DNA from: Arthrobacter sp. V1I9
GTDB taxonomy: Bacteria; Actinomycetota; Actinomycetes; Actinomycetales; Micrococcaceae
Reading direction: 5' to 3'
DNA length: 64,000 bases
NCBI RefSeq assembly: GCF_030817075.1
Contig: NZ_JAUSYU010000001.1
Span: 2,914,001-2,978,000, forward strand
Shown here: positions 7,925 through 16,301 of the stretch, in pieces
How the letters are laid out: every line of letters starts with the position of its first letter
Position numbering within the stretch: position 1 is the stretch's first letter
Translations under genes and position numbers: made by a program
Notes under the pieces: generated by a model
Databases searched by the model: none
Told to the model about the DNA's origin: nothing
The model's input: the letters and a program-made list of their open reading frames with translations, nothing else

Positions 7925-9163
7925 TCAAGCTTCGGCGCGTGCCTGCCGGACCACTTCGCCCCAGGACTGCCGGGCAAGTTCCGCTATCGAGGCGAGGATT
8001 TCGGACGGCGGCCTGGACAGGTCCAGCGGGAACTCGACAATGTCGATGTCCGTGTTGAGGATGCGGCGCAGTTTGACCTCCCCCGGCCCCGCATAAACCA
8101 GCCAGGCCGTGGGCACCGCCAAAGCAGTACAGTGGGCCAGCATCTGGTAATGGTCGGCCGTGAGCGAGGCACCGAGGTCGGAGGCGGCCTTGTACTTGGT
8201 GTTGTAGACCACCACGGGCCGCCCGCCCAGCAGATGCACGGCGTCCGGCCGCACGGACAGGCGGTCCGCGTCCCGCACCGCCTCACTCAGGAGCGCGTTG
8301 TACTTGAGCCGAAGCTCCCCCGGGTAATCCGCCAACGCCTCACGCAGTGCCGTGCCGACGAAGTCCTCGAACACCTGCGCCATGTCCACCACAAAAGAAG
8401 CGGTCTGCTGTTTGCCCTGGCCGGCTTCGGCCGAGGCGTTTCGGAGGATCAGCTCCGCCAGGCGGAGGACGGGGTGGTAGCGGAGGTTCATCCGGGTGGC
8501 CGTCCACCTCGGCAGCGGGGCACCTGCTGGAAGGCGGGTGACGGCGTCGAGCTTTCCCTTGAGTTGGCGGAGCCGGCTCAGCACCTCGGGGCGGACCCGT
8601 GGCACCTGTCCCATCCGCTCCAGAGCGGCGCGAAGGATGCGGTTTTCGGCGATGTCCTCGCTGAACTCGTCATAGGACACTTCGAGGGGCACCAGCATGC
8701 CGGGCCGCCGGGAGATCTGGTCCGAGATCCGGATTCGTCCCTTGACCGTGCGCAGTGACTCGTCCACAGTGCGGTAGCCCTGCAGCACACCGCGCCCCAA
8801 GGCGCGTTCCGCGAGCTGGGCCAACGACTCAGCGAGTGCGCTCCACAGCTCGGGGTCCTCGATGGCCGCCACCGGATCCGGACGGAACCCCTGTTCCCCG
8901 GCGTAGCTGAGCAGGAACAGGAGCCGGCTGAGCCCCAGCCGGTCCTTGGGCCGGACGTCCAGCTGCACGGTGGGGGTCCGGACTGAACCCACCTTGCCTA
9001 TCGGCTCGATCCGGTACAGGCCGAGGCCCATCGGCGACGCCTTAGCCAGGCCGCTGGAGTTCAGGAAGGACGCGCTGGCGGGATCCAGCCGTTCCACCAT
9101 CCCGCGGGACAGTTCGTCCAGCACCAGGTGCCGGACTGTTGCGCCGGGGTCAGCGGCCTGCAA
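7925..9163 (-). CDS. mcrC: McrC, nuclease subunit of the McrBC modified-DNA restriction system
   Basis: The 412-residue McrC-family protein has an N-terminal domain (LYRIEPIGKVGSVRTPTVQLDVRPKD) that contacts McrB and a C-terminal PD-(D/E)xK nuclease domain. The nuclease motif reads RPDAVH at Asp307, then VVVYNTKYK with Asn321 and Lys323. E. coli McrC has Asp at the position of Asn321 (Asp257) and needs it for cleavage, so this copy deviates at a catalytic ligand. The 5' end overlaps mcrB by 14 bases, so the two are co-translated. The McrBC complex cuts DNA carrying 5-methyl- or hydroxymethylcytosine. If the Asn is not tolerated, this subunit may bind without cutting. Confidence 0.88.
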   Translation of the reverse strand: MQAADPGATVRHLVLDELSRGMVERLDPASASFLNSSGLAKASPMGLGLYRIEPIGKVGSVRTPTVQLDVRPKDRLGLSRLLFLLSYAGEQGFRPDPVAAIEDPELWSALAESLAQLAERALGRGVLQGYRTVDESLRTVKGRIRISDQISRRPGMLVPLEVSYDEFSEDIAENRILRAALERMGQVPRVRPEVLSRLRQLKGKLDAVTRLPAGAPLPRWTATRMNLRYHPVLRLAELILRNASAEAGQGKQQTASFVVDMAQVFEDFVGTALREALADYPGELRLKYNALLSEAVRDADRLSVRPDAVHLLGGRPVVVYNTKYKAASDLGASLTADHYQMLAHCTALAVPTAWLVYAGPGEVKLRRILNTDIDIVEFPLDLSRPPSEILASIAELARQSWGEVVRQARAEA

Positions 9164-11381
9164 GGCGTTCCAGCAGCCGGTCCAGTCCGAAGCGTTCTTC
9201 GAGCTGCGGCCGGGTCAGCTGCCCGTGGTAGTGCTCCTCGAGCAGGGGCATCAGCTCGTACTTCCAGATGCGTCGCAGCCCGTTAGGGGTCTGGGCCGCC
9301 GGCTTCATAAAGTACGACGGGCCGATCATAAGGTCCCGGTCCCACTCATCGATTGCGCTGTTCAGGGCATCGAGCAGCAGCGCCGGGGTGGTGTCCAGCT
9401 GGCGTGCCTCAAGGAACCGGAGCAGCGAGCCCTTCACCGGCTCGGTCTGCGGGTGCAGCTCAATGAAGGCAAAACGGCGGCGGATGGCGGCGTCCATCAT
9501 GGCGATGGACCGGTCCGCGGTGTTCATGGTGCCGATGATGTAGAGGTTGTCCGGCAGCGTGAACGGCTCGTTGGGGCTGTACTGCAGGTAGATCCGGTCG
9601 TCGCGGTACTCCAGCAGGAAGTACAGCTCGCCGAACACCTTGGCCAGGTTGGCGCGGTTCATCTCGTCGATGATCAGGAAGTACGGCTTCTTCTCGTTGC
9701 CCGGCTTGGCGGCTTCTTCGGCGAGGCGGCGGAGCGGACCGGCCACGAGTTTGAAGGACACCTGGCCCTCGTCCGTCTTGTCCGGCCGGTAGCCCTCAAA
9801 GAAATCCTCGTAGGCATATGAGGGGTGGAACTGGACCAGTTTGACCCGCTCGTCAGTGGTGTCATCCGCAAGCTCCGCGGCGAGGTGCTTCGCGAGGTAG
9901 GTCTTGCCGGTGCCCGGCGGACCGTACAGCACCAGCTGCCGGTTCTCCTCCAGCAGCTCGGCAATCTCCTGGAGCGGCTCGAGCTCCATGTGGAGCGAGT
10001 CCGCGAAATCGCGGGTCAGCGGACGGAAGCCCTCCTGGAGGGGAGGTACGACGGCGGCCGCTTCAGCATCGCCGTCGGGCTCTGTTTCCGCTTCGGCGGG
10101 CAGCAGGCCCTGCAGTGCCTGCACCACCCTGGTCAGGTCAACAACGATTCCGGGCGTGGCCAACTGCCGCTGCACGTGGCGGGGAAGGCTGGTGGTGGTG
10201 TGGCCTTCGTCGAACCAGCGGACCTTTCGGCGCAGCCGGCGGTTGTCCTCGTTGTGTTCGGGTTCGCCCAGCACCACGCCCAGCCGCACGGTGCCCGAGT
10301 GCTGGTAGAGCACGAGGTCCCCGGGTTTCATGACAGTCAGGAATGCAAAGACCGCGGTTTTGGTGTCCTCGCGCTCCACGTAGCCCAGGTGTTTGTAGTC
10401 CTCGTCCACGGCGTGCTGGACCACCCCTGCCGTGACGCCGGGGCCCAGCAGGCGGAGATGTTCGACGTCGAGCGTCACCTTCTCCTCGCCCTGCCAGGCG
10501 GTGAGCAGCTCGGTGTTGTCGCTGTGCGTGCGCAGCAACCACGCCCGCCGGCCGGGATCGCCTACCTTGCGCCACTGGCTGACCAGCTGGCGGGCGTGCC
10601 AGTCGATGCGCTGGCCTGCCTGCTCGTCAAGGTGCAGGCGGATGCGGTGGATGTCGGCGGTGACGTCCTCTTCGGCGTCGCCCTTCGCGCCGCCCACCAG
10701 CGAGGCGAAGGCGTCACGGATTTCCTGGCGTTCCACGTCGGCGACCACCGGTTCGAAGTAGGTGGGCCAGGTGAGGAACTCGATGCTGCGGCGGATGGCC
10801 GGCTGGTCCACCGGCGTTGCGGAGGCCAGGCGGTGGAACTCCAACGGGTCCTGCAGCGCCTCGGCAATGTCCGCCGTCGGCTGCTGGTCCACGTGCTGTA
10901 CAAAACGGCACAGCCATTTCAGGTGGTCCCAGATGGTCCAGTTGAACTCGGCGGTCCGGTCACGGATGACGCCGTGGTCCGTCAGCCCCTCATAAAGCTC
11001 CTCGGGCAGGTCCAGCGGAGGCTCGAGCCAGGAAGCAGCCTCGGCCACGCGGGCGCGCTTGACCTTCAGGGACTTCACCTCATGGGCCAGCGGCAGCGAC
11101 TGCAGGAACAGCAGTTCGACGGCAAGCTGCTTCGCTTCCCGGGATGCGCCGTCCAGGTTCTGCCGGAGGTTTGTCATCATGGGCGCCTTCGGATCAGGCG
11201 TGCCCCGCTCCAGCCTTTCCAGGAGTTCCGCCGCGGCCTCGGACGTCCACGTCATGGTGCGTCCATCCAGTGCTGACGGCTTGCCGAGGAGCCCGGGGCC
11301 AAGCACAAACCACGCGGCGTCCTCGATCTCCTTTGAGATGCCGAGGGCGCGGGTCATGGCAGCAGTGGAAGTGGGGGTCAT
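9150..11381 (-). CDS. mcrB: McrB, AAA+ GTPase subunit of the McrBC restriction system
   Basis: The 743-residue protein has an AAA+ motor in its C-terminal third: Walker A GPPGTGKT, Walker B/DEMNRAN (FLIIDEMNRANLAKVFGEL) and the McrB guanine-specific NTAD motif in GTMNTADRS, followed by the arginine-finger stretch AAIRRRFAF. The middle region FLTVMKPGDLVLYQHSGTVRLGVV...RRKVRW resembles an EVE/PUA-like fold, a plausible reader of modified bases, which is longer and different from the E. coli N-domain. The open frame reaches 11432, but Met at 11381 starts the conserved region. It uses GTP to translocate DNA and activates McrC, whose gene overlaps its 3' end. Confidence 0.9.
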   Translation of the reverse strand: MTPTSTAAMTRALGISKEIEDAAWFVLGPGLLGKPSALDGRTMTWTSEAAAELLERLERGTPDPKAPMMTNLRQNLDGASREAKQLAVELLFLQSLPLAHEVKSLKVKRARVAEAASWLEPPLDLPEELYEGLTDHGVIRDRTAEFNWTIWDHLKWLCRFVQHVDQQPTADIAEALQDPLEFHRLASATPVDQPAIRRSIEFLTWPTYFEPVVADVERQEIRDAFASLVGGAKGDAEEDVTADIHRIRLHLDEQAGQRIDWHARQLVSQWRKVGDPGRRAWLLRTHSDNTELLTAWQGEEKVTLDVEHLRLLGPGVTAGVVQHAVDEDYKHLGYVEREDTKTAVFAFLTVMKPGDLVLYQHSGTVRLGVVLGEPEHNEDNRRLRRKVRWFDEGHTTTSLPRHVQRQLATPGIVVDLTRVVQALQGLLPAEAETEPDGDAEAAAVVPPLQEGFRPLTRDFADSLHMELEPLQEIAELLEENRQLVLYGPPGTGKTYLAKHLAAELADDTTDERVKLVQFHPSYAYEDFFEGYRPDKTDEGQVSFKLVAGPLRRLAEEAAKPGNEKKPYFLIIDEMNRANLAKVFGELYFLLEYRDDRIYLQYSPNEPFTLPDNLYIIGTMNTADRSIAMMDAAIRRRFAFIELHPQTEPVKGSLLRFLEARQLDTTPALLLDALNSAIDEWDRDLMIGPSYFMKPAAQTPNGLRRIWKYELMPLLEEHYHGQLTRPQLEERFGLDRLLERLAGR

Positions 11382-11451
11382 GGATTCAAACTTACAGGGT
11401 GAAGCTGAACGGGTGCTCAGAGCCCTGCCCACGCCCCCCTGTCCTGGGCTG

Positions 11452-11685
11452 CTACTTGACCGCTCCCGGCTTCTTCCGGCCGAAGGTGAAGTAGCCCACC
11501 GGCCCGATGAAGTTGATGAAGGATGCCGCCCGCCACGCCGCCTTCGGACCGTTGATCATTGCCGCCGGGCGCTTGGAGATGTCACGCTGCGCTGCCACCA
11601 GGAGGGACACCTGTGCGATGCCCACCAGTATGGTGCCGGCCTTAGCGGACGGGGACATTTCCTTCCAGGTCTTTTTCTGTGCCAT
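11452..11685 (-). CDS. Small membrane protein, PLDc_N-like
   Basis: The 77-residue protein has two hydrophobic segments: residues 14-32 (AGTILVGIAQVSLLVAA) and 50-70 (AASFINFIGPVGYFTFGRKK). The second ends with the IGP-x-GY-x-x-(F/Y)-GRKK pattern seen in the PLDc_N domain of cardiolipin-synthase-like proteins. It contains no phospholipase HKD motif, so it is only the membrane-anchor type domain. It is isolated between mcrB and the thioesterase gene. Function unknown. Confidence 0.65.
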   Translation of the reverse strand: MAQKKTWKEMSPSAKAGTILVGIAQVSLLVAAQRDISKRPAAMINGPKAAWRAASFINFIGPVGYFTFGRKKPGAVK

Positions 11686-11807
11686 GGCTACTCCTCTTTG
11701 GTTGGGTTTTCAGTTTCCGGTGCAGGCAGTTCCGGCGCAACGGGCTGCACCGGCTAAGGGGACGCCGCGAGTGCAACCGGCGGCGTCACGGTGCCTGCAA
11801 ATTCAGC

Positions 11808-12224
11808 TCATGCCGTGAACGGCGCCATCCGTTCCTTTTGTTCAGGCGTGAGGCGCTGCACCCGGCCTGTCGCCTCGTCCACAAACGCCAGGTGGCTGCT
11901 CGCCTTCACGCAGTCCTCCCCCGTGACCGGGTCCTGGACCAGGTAGTGGATATCGAAGCTGGCTCCCTTCACGGCACCGATCCACACCTGGACCACAGCA
12001 GGGATGTTCCGGTACTCCAAGGTTCTGACGTAGCGGATCTTGTGGTCCACCACCAGCGCCATGGTGCCGTCCGGGACGTCGTTGAAGAGGGAGACATGGG
12101 GCTCGATGCCTGGCAGCCCCGCTCCCCGCGGCGGCCCGAAAGCGCCGATCCGCGCTTCCTCGAGCATCCTGACGATCTGCACGTTGTTGATGTGCCCGTA
12201 GGCGTCCATGTCCCCCCACCGCAT
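11808..12224 (-). CDS. Acyl-CoA thioesterase, 4HBT hot-dog family
   Basis: From the ATG at 12224 this is a 138-residue single hot-dog domain with the 4HBT signature RWGDMDAYGHINNVQIVRMLEEAR (catalytic Asp in the D-x-D-x-x-x-H-x-N-N motif) and a long central beta region ending VKASSHLAFVDEATG. Such enzymes hydrolyse acyl-CoA thioesters. The first beta strand expected before RWGDMD (RIEVLVP) lies upstream of this ATG. The frame stays open with no ATG, GTG or TTG back to a CTG at 12344 that overlaps the stop of the ABC transporter gene (CTGA). The true protein may therefore be 178 residues, starting at CTG. Confidence 0.82.
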   Translation of the reverse strand: MRWGDMDAYGHINNVQIVRMLEEARIGAFGPPRGAGLPGIEPHVSLFNDVPDGTMALVVDHKIRYVRTLEYRNIPAVVQVWIGAVKGASFDIHYLVQDPVTGEDCVKASSHLAFVDEATGRVQRLTPEQKERMAPFTA

Positions 12225-12340
12225 GGGAACCAGGACCTCGATCCGCCGCCCGCCGTTGCTGTCCGGCTTCTGCGGGTCATGCTGCAGGGGTGGGCCCTGC
12301 TGCGCCGTCGCGTTCTCCTGCGCCGGTGCCTCCTGCGCGC

Positions 12341-14419
12341 TCAGCTGTGCACCGCCGTCGAATCATCCACCTGCAGTTCCCCGGCGTCGGCACCAGCGAA
12401 CTGGGACATGTACAACCGGTAGTAGGCGCCCTCGGCAGCAAGGAGGACCTTGTGGTTGCCCTGCTCCACAATCCTGCCGTTCTCCATCACCAGGATGGTG
12501 TCGGCGTCGCGGATGGTGGAGAGCCGGTGGGCGATCACGAAGCTGGTGCGGTCCGTGCGGAGCGCCGCCATGGCCTTCTGCACCAGCAGTTCAGTGCGGG
12601 TGTCAACGGAGCTCGTGGCCTCGTCGAGTATCAGCAGCGACGGGTTGGCCACGAAGGCGCGGGCGATGGTGATGAGCTGCTTTTCGCCGGCGCTGACGTT
12701 GTTGCCTTCCTCGTCGATCACGGTGTCGTATCCGTCGGGCAGGGCACGAACGAAGCGGTCAACGAAGGTGGCCTTTGCCGCGGCCATGACCTGTTGCTCC
12801 GTGGCGTCCAGGTTGCCATAGCGGATGTTGTCGTAGATGGAACCGCCAAACAGCCAGGCGTCCTGGAGCACCATGCCCACCTTGGAGCGCAGTTCGGACC
12901 TGCTGAGGTGGGTGATGTCCACACCGTCCAGGGTGATGGAGCCGGAGTTGAGCTCGTAGAAGCGCATCACCAGGTTGACCAGGGTGGTCTTTCCGGCACC
13001 GGTGGGCCCAACGATGGCCACGGTATGCCCCGGTTGCGCGGTGAAGGACAGGTCTTCGATCAGCTTCTTGTCTTCCGTGTAGCTGAAGGTGACGTTCCTG
13101 AACTCAACGTGCCCGTCCGTTTTGGCCGGCAGGTGCTCGGTGGCCGTCTCAATATCCTGTTCTTCGGCATCCAGGAATTCGAATACGCGCTCGGATGACG
13201 CCACGCCGGACTGGAGCATGTTGGCCATGCCGGCCATCTGCCCCAGCGGCTGCGTGAACTCGCGGGAGTACTGGATGAAGGCCGTGGCGTCGCCCAGGGA
13301 CATGGAACCCGAGGCTACCCGGAGTCCGCCCACAACGGCGATGCCAACGTAGCTGAGGTAGGAGACGAACTGCATCACCGGGAAGATGATGCCGGACACG
13401 AACTGGGCGCCGAAACTGGCCTTGTACAGGGCCTCGTTGCGTTCCTCGAACCGTTCCAGCATGTCCGCGTCCCGCCCGAAGACCCGCACCAGGTCATGGC
13501 CGGAGAACGACTCCTCGATCTGGCCGTTCAAAGCACCGGTATTTTTCCACTGGGCGGCAAAAAGCTTCTGGCTGCGCGAGCCGATGATCCCGGCAGCGAC
13601 GCCGGACAGCGGAAGGGCCACCAACGCAATGAGGGCCAGCTGCCAGGAGACGATGAACATCATGATCACAATGCCGATGACGGTCAGCAGCGAGCTGATC
13701 AGCTGTGCGAACGCCTGCTGGAGCGCCTGCTGGATGTTGTCGACGTCGTTTGTTACCCGGGAGAGGACGTCACCGCGCTGGCGGGTGTCGAAGTAGTTCA
13801 GCGGAAGCCTGTTGAGCTTCTTTTCGGTGTCATCGCGGAGCCGCCGGATTACCTTCATCACGATGCGGTTCAGGACGTAGCCCTGCAGCCACAGGAAGAT
13901 GTTGGCAACAAAGTACATCAGCAGCACCACCGCAATAAGGAAGGACAGCTTCTGGAAGTCGATGCCGCTTCCGGGCACCAGCTCCATCTTGGAGATCATG
14001 TCCGCGAAGTTGTCCTGCCCCTGCTGGCGCAGCCCCTCCACGAACTGCTCCTTGCTGGCACCGGCCGGGAGCTGCTTGCCAACCACGCCGCCAAAGATCA
14101 CATCCATTGCTTGGCCCAGGATCTTGGGGGCAACAACGTTCAGGACCACTGCGACGACCACCATGGCCACCACGGCGTAGATGCCCGCGGCCTCGGGCTT
14201 CAGCAAACCCATCAACCGCTTGGCGGACGGCCAGAAGTGCTCAGCTTTCTTGGCCGGCATGCCGCCGAACATGTCGCCGTCGGCTTCGGACGGCTTGTAT
14301 TCCTCCTCAAAGAATTCCTCGTCCTCAGCCAGTGCGTCTGCCACCGGCCCCGCCTCAGGCTGGTCGCGGGCAACTGCTGGCTGGTTCATGTCGGTGGAGT
14401 CTTTCTTGCGGGGGCTCAC
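12341..14419 (-). CDS. ABC exporter half-transporter, subunit with consensus Walker B
   Basis: The 692-residue protein has an N-terminal acidic extension of about 75 residues, a six-helix type IV exporter membrane domain (residues about 80-420) and a nucleotide-binding domain. Walker A is GPTGAGKTTL and Walker B LLILDEATSSVD has the catalytic Glu, but the signature reads VSAGEKQL rather than LSGGQ. The partner gene upstream has the opposite pattern, so the two form an asymmetric heterodimer like TM287/288 or BmrCD. It starts with GTG at 14419, overlapping the partner's stop by 4 bases. Likely a multidrug or lipid exporter; the substrate cannot be predicted. Confidence 0.9.
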   Translation of the reverse strand: MSPRKKDSTDMNQPAVARDQPEAGPVADALAEDEEFFEEEYKPSEADGDMFGGMPAKKAEHFWPSAKRLMGLLKPEAAGIYAVVAMVVVAVVLNVVAPKILGQAMDVIFGGVVGKQLPAGASKEQFVEGLRQQGQDNFADMISKMELVPGSGIDFQKLSFLIAVVLLMYFVANIFLWLQGYVLNRIVMKVIRRLRDDTEKKLNRLPLNYFDTRQRGDVLSRVTNDVDNIQQALQQAFAQLISSLLTVIGIVIMMFIVSWQLALIALVALPLSGVAAGIIGSRSQKLFAAQWKNTGALNGQIEESFSGHDLVRVFGRDADMLERFEERNEALYKASFGAQFVSGIIFPVMQFVSYLSYVGIAVVGGLRVASGSMSLGDATAFIQYSREFTQPLGQMAGMANMLQSGVASSERVFEFLDAEEQDIETATEHLPAKTDGHVEFRNVTFSYTEDKKLIEDLSFTAQPGHTVAIVGPTGAGKTTLVNLVMRFYELNSGSITLDGVDITHLSRSELRSKVGMVLQDAWLFGGSIYDNIRYGNLDATEQQVMAAAKATFVDRFVRALPDGYDTVIDEEGNNVSAGEKQLITIARAFVANPSLLILDEATSSVDTRTELLVQKAMAALRTDRTSFVIAHRLSTIRDADTILVMENGRIVEQGNHKVLLAAEGAYYRLYMSQFAGADAGELQVDDSTAVHS

Positions 14420-16155
14420 GCCATTTCCTCCACGCTCAGCTGGGATTCAACAATCTCCTGGTAAGTGGGTGAGGTTTCCAGGAGTTCCTCGTGCGTTCCG
14501 CGGTCCACGATGCGGCCGTTGTCCAGCACCAGGATCTGGTCCGCTTCGGTGATGGTGGAGATGCGCTGGGCCACGATGATGACCGTGGCGTCGGCGGTGG
14601 TGCGCTTGAGGGCGGCCCGGAGGCGGGCGTCGGTGGCAACGTCAAGGGCGGAGAAGGAGTCGTCAAAGAGGTAGACCCGGGGCTTGGTGACCAATGCGCG
14701 GGCGATGCAGAGGCGCTGCCGTTGGCCGCCGGAGACGTTGGTGCCGCCTTGGGAAATCCGGGAGCCCAGCCCATTTTTCTTTTCCCGGACAAAGTCGGCG
14801 CCCTGTGCCACCTCAAGGGCGTCCCAAAGTTCCTGGTCTGTGGCTTCGGTTTTTCCGAAGCGGAGGTTGTGTTCAATGGTGCCGGAGAACAGGTAGGGCC
14901 GCTGCGGAACCAGTGCCACGCGCTTGGTGATCTCTGCGCGGTCCAGGTTGCTGACCGGCACGCCGTCCAGGAGCACCTCCCCCTCAGCGATGTCGTAGAG
15001 GCGCGGCAGCAGGGACAACAACGAGGTTTTCCCTGCGCCCGTGGAACCGATGATCGCGATGGTCTCGCCCTGCTTGGCGGTGAAACTGATATTGCTCAGC
15101 ACAGGCGACTCCGCGCCCGGGTACGCGAAGGTGACGTTCCGGTACTCCACCACGCCGGCCAGCGCAACGGGGGTCTCGGGCCGTTCGGGATCGTGGATGG
15201 AGGGTTCGACGTCAAGCACCTCGCCGATGCGGTCCGCACACACGGAGGCACGCGGAATCATCATGGCCATGAACGTGCCCATCATGACCGCCACCAGGAT
15301 CTGCAGCAGGTACTGGAGGAATGCGGTGAGTGCGCCCACCTGCATCTCGCCTGAGTCCACACGCTGGCCGCCGAACCACAGCACGGCAGCGGTGGACAGG
15401 TGCAGGATCATGCCGATGGCCGGGAACATCAGGACAAACAGGGCGCCGATCTTCAGCGATACGTCCGTCAGGTCCTTGTTGGCCTCGCCGAAGCGCTCGG
15501 TTTCGTAGGGTTCGCGGACAAAAGCACGCACCACCCGGATGCCGATGATCTGTTCGCGCAGGACACCGTTGATGCGGTCGATCTTCTTTTGCATGGCGCG
15601 GAAGAGCGGCATCAGGCGGACTACCAGGTAGCCCACCACCACCACCAGCACGGGCACGGAGACCCAGACCAGCCAGGACAGGTTTATGTCCTCGCGCAGG
15701 GCCATGATGATGCCGCCGATGCACATGATGGGAGTGGCCACCATGAAGTTCAGCCCCATGAGCACCAGCATCTGGACCTGCTGGACGTCATTGGTGCCGC
15801 GCGTGATCAGGGTGGGCGCGCCGAAGGTGTTGACGTCCTTCGCGGAGAAGCTGGTGACCTTGCGGAACACCCCGCGCCGAAGGTCACGCCCCACGGCCAT
15901 GGCCGTCTTGGACCCGTAGTACACGCCGGCGATGGCCGTTCCCACCTGGATGAAGGCGACCAGGAGCATTACTCCGCCCGTGCGCCAGATGAAGTCGGTG
16001 TCCCCGCGGGATACCCCTTCGTCGATGATCTGGGCGTTCAGGCTGGGGAGGTACAGCGCAGCGATGGTGGACGCCAGCTGGAATACGATGACGGCCACAA
16101 TGTATGGCATGTACGGCCTGGAATACCGCCGTATGAGGGTGAGGAGCATGCCCAC
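14416..16155 (-). CDS. ABC exporter half-transporter, subunit with degenerate Walker B
   Basis: The 579-residue protein has six membrane helices (residues 15-310) and a nucleotide-binding domain. Walker A is GSTGAGKTSLL, the signature VSGGQRQRLCIARAL is canonical, and Walker B ends YLFDDSFSALD, with Asp in place of the catalytic Glu. Together with the next gene's non-canonical signature, the degenerate ATP site would be formed by this subunit's Walker motifs and the partner's signature, as in known heterodimeric exporters. It is the first gene of a two-gene unit (the thioesterase follows and may be coupled). Confidence 0.9.
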   Translation of the reverse strand: MGMLLTLIRRYSRPYMPYIVAVIVFQLASTIAALYLPSLNAQIIDEGVSRGDTDFIWRTGGVMLLVAFIQVGTAIAGVYYGSKTAMAVGRDLRRGVFRKVTSFSAKDVNTFGAPTLITRGTNDVQQVQMLVLMGLNFMVATPIMCIGGIIMALREDINLSWLVWVSVPVLVVVVGYLVVRLMPLFRAMQKKIDRINGVLREQIIGIRVVRAFVREPYETERFGEANKDLTDVSLKIGALFVLMFPAIGMILHLSTAAVLWFGGQRVDSGEMQVGALTAFLQYLLQILVAVMMGTFMAMMIPRASVCADRIGEVLDVEPSIHDPERPETPVALAGVVEYRNVTFAYPGAESPVLSNISFTAKQGETIAIIGSTGAGKTSLLSLLPRLYDIAEGEVLLDGVPVSNLDRAEITKRVALVPQRPYLFSGTIEHNLRFGKTEATDQELWDALEVAQGADFVREKKNGLGSRISQGGTNVSGGQRQRLCIARALVTKPRVYLFDDSFSALDVATDARLRAALKRTTADATVIIVAQRISTITEADQILVLDNGRIVDRGTHEELLETSPTYQEIVESQLSVEEMA

Positions 16156-16301
16156 GGGTCCTTAGGAAGAGTTCGCGAAGTGGTGAGGCTTAAGTAGTAC
16201 CAGCCGGGGCTGACAGCCTTAGCCTTCCCACTTTACGAAACTCCTCCCGGGGGGTGGAACAGCTCCGCAAAAGATCATCCGGGAGGAGTAGTGCCGGCGG
16301 C

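Noticed and set aside
9825..11276. + strand ORF of 483 codons opposite mcrB
   Set aside because: McrB motifs are complete on the other strand; the antisense product has no family features.
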